44,830 bases of DNA from CAZGRP01 sp964527995 (lineage in GTDB: Bacteria; Zhuqueibacterota; Zhuqueibacteria; Oceanimicrobiales; CAZGRP01). Shown piece after piece: positions 23,901-31,388 of the stretch. The notes beneath the pieces were generated by a model, which searched no databases, was not told the DNA's origin, and worked only from the letters and a program-made list of their open reading frames with translations. The position numbers were made by a program, and so were the translations under genes. The DNA lies in contig CAZGRP010000030.1 in the NCBI GenBank assembly GCA_964527995.1, positions 1 to 44,830 on the forward strand, in the 5' to 3' direction. Within the stretch, counting starts at the first letter, position 1. The number at the start of each line of letters is the position of its first letter.

Positions 23901-24188
23901 ATGCTAGTCCTGACAAGGAGGTTGGGCGAGACAATAGTCATCGGCGACAACATTGTCATCAAGATTGTCAGCATCCACGGCAAACAAATCCGAATCGGCA
24001 TCGAAGCCCCAACCGAAGTCAGCGTCTATCGCGGCGAGATCTACGAACGTATCAAGGCCGAAAACGAAGCTGCCGCGGCCGCCAGTCAGGAAACGCTGAA
24101 GCAGGTTGCCGATGCGTTGAAAGAGCCCAGGGAAGAACAGCCGCCTCCACAGACGACCGGAGAACAGGGGGGAGCACCCGACCGTTAG
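23901..24188 (+). CDS. csrA: CsrA, RNA-binding translational regulator
   Basis: 95 residues. The first 55 are a full CsrA (MLVLTRRLGETIVIGDNIVI, then IRIGIEAPTEVSVYRGEIYE), including the conserved N-terminal strand and the GIEAP/R-E-Y region that binds GGA motifs. The C-terminal 35 residues are an Ala/Glu/Pro/Gln-rich extension, longer than in enterobacterial CsrA (61 residues); such extensions are common in FliW-containing bacteria. It is paired with fliW upstream. Confidence 0.95.
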   Translation: MLVLTRRLGETIVIGDNIVIKIVSIHGKQIRIGIEAPTEVSVYRGEIYERIKAENEAAAAASQETLKQVADALKEPREEQPPPQTTGEQGGAPDR

Positions 24189-24253
24189 ATTCTGTCATGC
24201 CACGAGGGACCTAGGATGGGTCGCCGACTGAGCATTCTCTTCTTGAACCGATG

Positions 24254-24271
24254 CTCGACATCGATGTCGAG
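24254..24271. promoter_or_regulatory. 18-bp perfect palindrome after csrA
   Basis: CTCGACATCGATGTCGAG reads the same on both strands, with no mismatch and no spacer. It lies 66 bp after csrA in the long gap before the glycosylation genes. The lack of a loop argues against an RNA hairpin terminator and favours a binding site for a dimeric regulator. No regulator can be named. Confidence 0.45.
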
Positions 24272-24343
24272 TCATCAACGTAGCAACATCAAAGACTTTC
24301 CCATTGGCAGGGAAGCCGATCCAACGAAAAAGGACTTTCACAG

Positions 24344-24721
24344 ATGGGAAACCACAGCGGAATGGACGTCGCTGAGCTGCTGTGCCAGGGTGAGGCTGTG
24401 CTCAACACGGCGGGCTGGAGTTCCGACTCCGGCTGCGTTCAGGCTCCGCATGAGCGCTTGCCGCATGACTCGGACGGGGCACACCACCTCCGGGCCGAGA
24501 CGCACACACATGCCCACTGGCGGAAGGCACAACTGCCGCGGCAGGCGTCTTCCTGCAACCCACCCTACCCGCACACTTCGCTGAGTCCCCGATTTCAGTT
24601 CTTCCGGCTTCATCCAAATCGCTGGAAATCAAAGACATTCACACCATACCTCGCTGCCTGTGCGAGGGCACCCGAAGCACTGGGTCGCCTTGTGCCGCAG
24701 AAGGAAGGGTTTGAAGGATGA
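24344..24721 (+). CDS. Possible orphan small protein in the csrA-glycosyltransferase gap
   Basis: A 125-codon frame in a 529-bp gap (24189-24717) that has no recognised gene. In favour: AAAGGA about nine bases before the ATG, a mostly G/C third codon position in the first two thirds, and an ATGA overlap with the next gene. Against: the product (MGNHSGMDVAELLCQGEAVL...) is His-, Pro- and Cys-rich, shows no fold pattern, and is not recognised. The gap may instead be a long leader for the glycosylation operon. I see no terminator or strong promoter in it. Confidence 0.25.
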   Translation: MGNHSGMDVAELLCQGEAVLNTAGWSSDSGCVQAPHERLPHDSDGAHHLRAETHTHAHWRKAQLPRQASSCNPPYPHTSLSPRFQFFRLHPNRWKSKTFTPYLAACARAPEALGRLVPQKEGFEG

Positions 24722-27700
24722 CATCGATCGAGCAGAAACTTCGTCAGGCTGAAGAGAAGTTCGCGCTGGGGGAGCTGAGCCAGGCCAAGAGCCTCCTGGA
24801 GGACATTTTGGAGAACGACCCTGGCAACTGCGAGGCGCAGAACAACCTCGGAGTCGTCGCCTGGCAAATGGGGGACCTGGAGGCAGCCCAGCAGTGGCTG
24901 CGCAAGGCGGCGAGGCAGGGTTCGTCGGTTCTTGATGCACATCTGAATCTGACCTCGCTTCTGCGCGCGCAAGGAAGACGGGTCGAGGCGTTCTCCGTGG
25001 CGCTGGAGGCCTTGCGTCTGTTCCCGGAGCAAGAGGAGATCCAGCAAGTCTACGACGACACGGCCCAGGAGCTGATTCTGCATGTTGCCGAGCTTGGCGA
25101 TCTCGGGGAGGGGGAAGTTGCACAGGAAGGGGAGAGCGAGCGCCAGGCTGTACAGGCACTCCGCGGTCAGTTGGACGGCTTTGAAGAGAGATTTGCCGCA
25201 TGTGACCTGCAGCGGAAACTGGCGGCGCTAGCAATTGTTTTCCTGCTCCTCGGGAAAAGGACGGAGGCAAAACGATGCACGCGGGAGTTGTGCGGACTGC
25301 CATCCGCCGGTATCACCGCGTTTCTCTTGCTGGGCAAACTGCACCTGGCTGACTTCGAGGTGCACGAAGCACGATTCGTCCTCGGCAAGGCGCTGCAGAA
25401 GTTCGGAGACGACGACTGTGCCGCCCGCCTGCTGCGACAGGCCGACTCGCTCAAGGACGACCCCAGGGTAGCCGAACGGTACCGGCGCATCTTGCTTGTC
25501 ATGGACGAAGGCATCGGCAACATGGTGATGCTGACGCCGGCGATCCGGGCTCTCAAAGAGCAGATGCCGCAGTCCGAAATCACGGTCCTCGGGCGGCCGC
25601 CTGCTCTCGAGGTCGTGGATGGCTGGCAGGCCGTGGCGTCCGCCACAGACCGTCTCGGCGATGACGAGTACGACGTCTGTTTCTATTGCATCTGGTATGC
25701 TCGGACTCGAGAGCAGCTCGGCCAACAACTGGCGGCGCGCTGCCGTTCTCTGTTCGAGTTCACTCTGGCAAATAGAGGCATCCATGAGGCGGACCAGCAG
25801 ATGCGCATCGCGCAATTCTTTGGGTATGAGGGTCCCACGCCTGAGCCCCATGTGCAGACCCGCGAGCCGGGAGTGGACTGGCCTGCAGACAGGCCTGTGG
25901 TGGCTCTTTCGGACACGACCCTCAACAACGGCCACTGGGAGCGCAAGCGCTGGCCCTATTATCACGAGCTTGCCCAGCACCTCGTCAGCAGAGGTTTTGC
26001 TGTTGCCCTGATTGGGGGCGCGGGGGAAGCTGAGCGCTTCGCCGAGGAGTCCTGGCCGGAAGGTGTCATCGATCTGCAGGGAAAACTGACGCTGGCCGAG
26101 ACGGCCGCGGTTCTGCGCAGATGCGCCCTGTTCGTCGGCAACGATAGCGGTCCGGCTCACCTATCGGCGGCCGTCGGCACCAGGACGCTGGTGCTCTTCG
26201 GCCCGACCCTGGTCAGCAAGAACCACCCGAAGGGACCACAAGTGAAGGTCCTGGCCAAGGGGTTGGCGTGCAGTCCGTGCCAGTACACGCCGCGCTGGCA
26301 GGAGTGCACAGACTGGCGCTGTATGTCAGAGCTGAGCGTTGATGAGGTGTTTCAGGCTGCCATTGAATGGCTCGAGAACAACGCCGAAGAGCGGGCCAGC
26401 GCGCATGTCGCCGCTGCTTCGTCCACGAACGGCAGGTTGCAGCTGGTTTCCAAGGAGTATACTGCTTGCGACATCGTGGACCAGGAGGGGGTGAAGTATC
26501 TACGCCGGGGCGACATCCTCGAGCCCCTCACCATCCATCTCGTCGGCGCCCGCTGGGCCAATTTCCCCTGGGGAATGGAAAACGAAATGTTCCGGGCCCT
26601 GGAGAAAATGGGCTTTGACGTTTTCGACACCGACTATCGCCTGCAGAGGGAGAACTTCGAGGAGCTGTTCCTGCGGCCTGCCCACATGCTGCTGGTCTTC
26701 AAAGGCTCTGGGATTCCGCCGGAATTGATCCGCCGCTACCCGGGCCGGACCGTCTTGTGGTACCAGGACGATATCTTCGCCACCGAACACGCTCCACGAG
26801 ACATTGCTCACAATGCACATGCCTTTGACACGGTCTATTCCTTCGATCGCTCGGCCCTGGAGGAGTACCGAAAACTCGGCGTCCGGGATGCCCGCTGGCT
26901 GCCACTTGCCATGAGTCCCGCGGTGCACCGGAAACTGTTTCTGCCAAAGGAACAGGACGTCGTTTTCGTGGGCAATGTGTATCCGAATCGGGCTGCGCTT
27001 CTGGAGCGCCTGCAAAAGCGGTTCAACGTGTTGGTCACAAAGGCCTACATGGACGAGATGGTGCGCCTTTTCAATCAGGCCAGGATCGTGCTCAACCTCG
27101 GCATAGGCAACACCGGGATTCAGTCACGTGTCTTCGAGGCACTCGGCTGCGGGAGCTTTCTGCTCACGAACGAGATTCCACACGATACGAGGCTGTTCGA
27201 GGACCGCAAGCACCTGGTGTATTTCAACGACGACAACATCGAAGAGCTGATCGACCACTATTTGAATCACGAAGAGGAGCGCGAGTCCATCGCTCTGGCG
27301 GGTTACCGCAAAGCGCACGCCGAGCATACGTACGAACATCGAGTCGAGCAGTTGATCCGGGAGCAGATCACCGAAGCCAAGTCGGAGAAGCGCGAGGGGA
27401 TCCGGGTTGTGACGACGCCGTCCACAGCGCGCGGTTCAAAGGGACCACGCATCCTGGTGGTTGGGTTCGACGGCATGGAAGCCAATATCCTGCTCGACAA
27501 TCTGGATGAGTTTCCGACCTTCAAGGGCCTCATGGCTGAGTCGAGCTGGGGCACCCTGGAGGTGACGCCCGTCCCCGGCACGCTCGAAGGGTGGGCCTCC
27601 ATCTACACCGGATGCGAACCGTCGCGGCACGGCATGGATGAAACGGCGTGGAAAAAGAGCGGCGGCGAGATCGAGGACTTTCCCAAGTTTGCAGATCTGC

Positions 27701-28542
27701 GCGTCAAGACGATTTGGGAAATGTTCGCGGAAGATGGCCGCACGGCCGGCTGCTTCAATATTCCGTTTGTTCACTACATGCCTCAACGGCATCAGGACCT
27801 GGTGCGCTACATTGTGCCGGGCTGCTTTGTGCCGGCACACATTCGTCCCTACCCGCGGAAAATCTCGTCGCTGCTGGAGGACTATCCGACTGAGCAAGGT
27901 TCGGTCCTGTCCCCCAAGCCACAGGTGCCGGCCCTGGAATGGTCCGAAGCAAAGGGTCGACATCAGCGCTGGCTGAAGAGGCACTACGTGCGGGAAGCGA
28001 TGGGGCGAGATGTGCGTCGGCTCGAATACTGCAAGCGGCTGATCCGCGAGTTCGAGCCCCATTTCGTCTTCAATGTCTTTCACGAGACCGACCGCATCGG
28101 TCATTTTGTGTTCGATTATCTCGACCTGATGGTAGAGGGATACAGAATCGCCGACGAGATCCTGGCGGAAATGATGGAGCTGGACTACGACTATATCGTC
28201 GTCATATCTGACCACGGGATGTGGTATCAGGACTCGGAACTATGCGAGCGAACGGTGAATGCGGGAGGGACAAGGGAGTTCGCTTCTGGTGGTTATCGTC
28301 TTGCTGATTCTGCCCACTCGGCACATGCGATCTTCATTATCAGCGGAGAAGGAATCGCCGCCGGCCGGCGTGTAGAGGGATCGCTTTATGACGTAACGCC
28401 GACGCTTTGTCATCTCGCCGGTGTTCCGATGCCGGAAGAGACGGACGGCAGAGTATTGAATGAGATCTTCGCTGGACAGGTGCTGGACGAAGAAGAAAAG
28501 GAGCATCTCAAGGAGCAACTGGCCGGGCTGGGATATATCTGA
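24718..28542 (+). CDS. Four-module protein: TPR, heptosyltransferase-like GT9, CgeB-like GT, type I phosphodiesterase
   Basis: 1274 residues. Residues 1-140 hold TPR repeats (GNCEAQNNLGVVAWQMGDLE). About 256-560 is an ADP-heptose transferase-like (GT9) domain: ILLVMDEGIGNMVMLTPAIR and LFVGNDSGPAHLSAAVGTRT. About 606-885 resembles CgeB/GT4-type transferases: TVLWYQDDIFATEHAPRDIA, VFVGNVYPNRAALLERL, SRVFEALGCGSFLLTNEIPH. About 908-1274 is an alkaline-phosphatase superfamily (type I phosphodiesterase) domain with metal-site Asp918 (VVGFDGME), a likely nucleophile Thr955, ETDRIGHF and Asp1165-His1166 (VVISDHGM). No signal peptide is seen, so the phosphodiesterase module should be cytoplasmic. Joining two transferases and a phosphodiesterase in one chain is unusual. 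The substrate is unknown; flagellin or surface-glycan modification is inferred from position. Confidence 0.88.
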   Translation: MTSIEQKLRQAEEKFALGELSQAKSLLEDILENDPGNCEAQNNLGVVAWQMGDLEAAQQWLRKAARQGSSVLDAHLNLTSLLRAQGRRVEAFSVALEALRLFPEQEEIQQVYDDTAQELILHVAELGDLGEGEVAQEGESERQAVQALRGQLDGFEERFAACDLQRKLAALAIVFLLLGKRTEAKRCTRELCGLPSAGITAFLLLGKLHLADFEVHEARFVLGKALQKFGDDDCAARLLRQADSLKDDPRVAERYRRILLVMDEGIGNMVMLTPAIRALKEQMPQSEITVLGRPPALEVVDGWQAVASATDRLGDDEYDVCFYCIWYARTREQLGQQLAARCRSLFEFTLANRGIHEADQQMRIAQFFGYEGPTPEPHVQTREPGVDWPADRPVVALSDTTLNNGHWERKRWPYYHELAQHLVSRGFAVALIGGAGEAERFAEESWPEGVIDLQGKLTLAETAAVLRRCALFVGNDSGPAHLSAAVGTRTLVLFGPTLVSKNHPKGPQVKVLAKGLACSPCQYTPRWQECTDWRCMSELSVDEVFQAAIEWLENNAEERASAHVAAASSTNGRLQLVSKEYTACDIVDQEGVKYLRRGDILEPLTIHLVGARWANFPWGMENEMFRALEKMGFDVFDTDYRLQRENFEELFLRPAHMLLVFKGSGIPPELIRRYPGRTVLWYQDDIFATEHAPRDIAHNAHAFDTVYSFDRSALEEYRKLGVRDARWLPLAMSPAVHRKLFLPKEQDVVFVGNVYPNRAALLERLQKRFNVLVTKAYMDEMVRLFNQARIVLNLGIGNTGIQSRVFEALGCGSFLLTNEIPHDTRLFEDRKHLVYFNDDNIEELIDHYLNHEEERESIALAGYRKAHAEHTYEHRVEQLIREQITEAKSEKREGIRVVTTPSTARGSKGPRILVVGFDGMEANILLDNLDEFPTFKGLMAESSWGTLEVTPVPGTLEGWASIYTGCEPSRHGMDETAWKKSGGEIEDFPKFADLRVKTIWEMFAEDGRTAGCFNIPFVHYMPQRHQDLVRYIVPGCFVPAHIRPYPRKISSLLEDYPTEQGSVLSPKPQVPALEWSEAKGRHQRWLKRHYVREAMGRDVRRLEYCKRLIREFEPHFVFNVFHETDRIGHFVFDYLDLMVEGYRIADEILAEMMELDYDYIVVISDHGMWYQDSELCERTVNAGGTREFASGGYRLADSAHSAHAIFIISGEGIAAGRRVEGSLYDVTPTLCHLAGVPMPEETDGRVLNEIFAGQVLDEEEKEHLKEQLAGLGYI

Positions 28543-28610
28543 GCAGCACGGTCAGAAACATGCCGTGGATGTTGTCGACAGACAAGAGCCGGCGATGAGG
28601 AACCAACGCT

Positions 28611-31388
28611 GTGAATAACACCTTGAGCTTCAACGCCCATGATCTTCGCCCTCACGACAGGGCGGTACTCCTGCATTGGCGGAGAAGCGGCAGACCCGTT
28701 CCGCCGCCCCACATCGTGAAAGAAATCGTTGTCAAAGAGTATGCGAGAAGATTCTGCATTCGGCTGTTGGTTGAGACGGGGACTTTCCAGGGGGCCATGA
28801 TCCGGGCGACGAGGGAGAGTTTCGATAGAATCTATTCCATAGAACTCGACGAGAACCTCTATCAGCGCGCCAAGAATGAGTTCTCCGACTTCGATCATAT
28901 TACAATCATACATGGAGACAGCAGCGACATATTACCACGCCTTCTTCCTGAGATCACTGAGCCTTGCTTGTTCTGGCTGGACGCCCATTTTTCCGGGGAG
29001 ATCACGGCAAGAGGCACGTTGCTCACGCCAATCAAGCAGGAACTGACCCAGATATTCAACCACCCTATCAAGGACCATGTCATTCTCATAGATGACGCAC
29101 GTTTGTTCAACGGCCAGAATGATTATCCGACACTTGAGGAGTTGCGACACCTGGTGCTGAATAGGCTTCCCGACGGCATCCTCGCGGTGGAAGACGACAT
29201 TATTCGGATTCACAAGAGGATTGAGCCAGTGAAAGCTTCTATTCAGTGGGACAAAGTTCTTCAGTTGATTGATCAGGGCCGCGGGCGAGAAATTGCCGGG
29301 CACTTGCTGGCCTACGTCAAGGAATCGCCGGACGACGTCAACGCGAATTTGGCACTGGGCCTGATTTTCTGGAAAGAGGGTGACATTGAGGCCGCGCACA
29401 AATGGCTGGGTCAGGCGGTGAGCAGCGATCCACATGACCCAGGGGCTACGCTGCATTTCAACAGACTGCGTATCGAGCATTTCGATGTGCTGCCTGACGA
29501 TCGCCCCAAGGTGCTGTGCAACGTGGCAGGCGGACGCATAGGTATTGGGATCAGGTCTGTGGCCGACACGATTTTTTTCATCCCGGGTGATGATCTCGAG
29601 CGACAGCACGATGTGGTGAGCTACGATCTCCAGCGCCACCGGTTCGAGGATGTACTGGGACGGCTGCCGCGTGGCTGGCGGCCGGACTATGTGTTGCTCT
29701 ATCTGACGGAGGTGAATGCATTGCCTTTGGGGATCGAGGATTCTCCTGCTGTCACTATAAGCATTCCGGGGGACTCTTTTCCGCTTCAGAAACTATCACT
29801 CGACATGGAGTTCTTCGATGTCATCTTGCCGGGAATCCGCCGGTACAAGCAGGTGTTTGAGTCCCTCGGTCATCCTCAAGTGCTGTACGCCGGGGCCAGC
29901 GCGGTCAGAGGTTCGACACCGTCTCTGGCGAGGCTTGCGCCACCGGTCGAGGCTGAGCGACCGTACGATGTTGTATTCATCGGAGATTTCGGAAAACCGT
30001 ACTATAGGCAGCGCACGCGATATGCGCATCGGTTACTACAACTCAGCGATCGTTACAAGATCCTTGTTAGCACGAAGCGATTCAGCATCGAGGAGTACTT
30101 TCGCCTGATGGGTCAGGCGAAGATTGTTGTGGAAGCTCCCAGCGTCCAGGGTGGTGTCAACATGCGGGCTTTCGAGGCAGTACAGTTTGGCGCGCTTTTG
30201 ATGCACGAGGAGCTGGACCGTTCGATCGAAGAGTTCTTTCGGCCTGGGGAAGAGGTTGTGCTCTTTCGCGAGGATAATCTGGAAGAGCTGGTTGAATACT
30301 ATCTCCGTCACGACGACGAGCGCAAGCGCATTGTGCGTCGGGCACAGAAGCGACTGGCCAACCGATGCATGATCCACCATCTGGCCGCTGGAATGATGCA
30401 GGCGCTGGCGGACTCTGGGGTCCAACGCAGACACAAAAAGGCGATTCATGCGTGGCCTGAAGATGTCAGGCGGAACGTGCTGGCGTGCAGTGATTTCTAT
30501 GCCGGAGAGTATCGTCGAGCATTGGGGTTGCTGGAAGAGGCGATTGGCCTCAATTCCCAAGAGCCTGAGTATCTCAACAACATTGGAGTGGTGACCTACG
30601 CCCTTGCGACTGAGCAACAGGATGCCTCTGGCATGAAAGAGGCACGAGCCCGGCTCATGCGCGCAAACGCGCTCAGGCCGGAATACTGGCTGGCGCGTTA
30701 CAACCTGTTGCTCCTCGATCAGGGCAGAGATGTTGATTTGGCGATTAAGGAACTCGTTGTCGGCCTTCAGGATTTCGTCTTGATGCCTACGCGTGAGGCG
30801 GCGCGAGGGCTTCAGGGCCTCTGTCTTTTTCCAGAAATCCTTTCCGATCGTCGGATACCTTCCTATCCAGAAGAGGCTGTCCTCTGGCAACTGGCGGTTG
30901 AACGGCATCCGCGACGCGATCTCGGCTATTTCGTGGAGTTGGCTCGAATTCTCTTGTGGCGGACCCTGGGACTGTATGCGGATAGGATGTTGCAATCCGG
31001 TCAACCACGTCGTGCAGTCGAGGCTTTATTAGACGCGTTGCGACTTCACCCTGAACATGCCGGGCTGTGGCGTCGGCTTGGTCAGAGTTTTTTCGAATTA
31101 CGGAAATGGCAGGAGGCGGTCGAGGCCTTCGAGAACAGTTTGTCCGCACTGCCTCTCCAGCCTGATGCACAGGCAGACCTGGTGCGGGCGCTGGTGGCCG
31201 CAGGCAAGAGAGAGGCGGCACAAAGCCGGGTTGAGGAGTTTATTCGCACCAATGTCTGGGGTTCTGACCAAAATGATGAACTGCGAGCCGCCCTGTGGGG
31301 TCAAGCCGAAGTGTCGCGATCTGACAGCATCGGGGCTGTGCCGAGTGGATTTCAAAACTGGGGCGAAACCAAAGGGATAAACACATGA
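28611..31388 (+). CDS. Methyltransferase-TPR-glycosyltransferase-TPR protein
   Basis: 925 residues from GTG 28611. Residues 1-205 are a class I methyltransferase-like domain (LLVETGTFQGAMIRATRESF, IYSIELDENLYQRAKNEF, LFWLDAHFSGE, HVILIDDARLF). TPR-type repeats follow (about 225-285), then a CgeB-like glycosyltransferase domain (about 295-610; SVADTIFFIPG, DVVFIGDFGKPYYRQRTRYA, PSVQGGVNMRAFEAVQFGAL, LMHEELDRSIEEFF). A long TPR array closes the protein (about 640-900). From residue 212 on it is a close paralogue of the next protein. The methyltransferase part is AT-richer than its surroundings. The stop overlaps the next start (ATGA). Acceptor and donor are unknown. Confidence 0.85.
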   Translation: MNNTLSFNAHDLRPHDRAVLLHWRRSGRPVPPPHIVKEIVVKEYARRFCIRLLVETGTFQGAMIRATRESFDRIYSIELDENLYQRAKNEFSDFDHITIIHGDSSDILPRLLPEITEPCLFWLDAHFSGEITARGTLLTPIKQELTQIFNHPIKDHVILIDDARLFNGQNDYPTLEELRHLVLNRLPDGILAVEDDIIRIHKRIEPVKASIQWDKVLQLIDQGRGREIAGHLLAYVKESPDDVNANLALGLIFWKEGDIEAAHKWLGQAVSSDPHDPGATLHFNRLRIEHFDVLPDDRPKVLCNVAGGRIGIGIRSVADTIFFIPGDDLERQHDVVSYDLQRHRFEDVLGRLPRGWRPDYVLLYLTEVNALPLGIEDSPAVTISIPGDSFPLQKLSLDMEFFDVILPGIRRYKQVFESLGHPQVLYAGASAVRGSTPSLARLAPPVEAERPYDVVFIGDFGKPYYRQRTRYAHRLLQLSDRYKILVSTKRFSIEEYFRLMGQAKIVVEAPSVQGGVNMRAFEAVQFGALLMHEELDRSIEEFFRPGEEVVLFREDNLEELVEYYLRHDDERKRIVRRAQKRLANRCMIHHLAAGMMQALADSGVQRRHKKAIHAWPEDVRRNVLACSDFYAGEYRRALGLLEEAIGLNSQEPEYLNNIGVVTYALATEQQDASGMKEARARLMRANALRPEYWLARYNLLLLDQGRDVDLAIKELVVGLQDFVLMPTREAARGLQGLCLFPEILSDRRIPSYPEEAVLWQLAVERHPRRDLGYFVELARILLWRTLGLYADRMLQSGQPRRAVEALLDALRLHPEHAGLWRRLGQSFFELRKWQEAVEAFENSLSALPLQPDAQADLVRALVAAGKREAAQSRVEEFIRTNVWGSDQNDELRAALWGQAEVSRSDSIGAVPSGFQNWGETKGINT

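Noticed and set aside
24216..24584. 122-codon plus-strand frame after csrA
   Set aside because: The product is low-complexity Arg/Thr/Ser-rich, overlaps the alternative frame at 24344, and has poor third-position bias.
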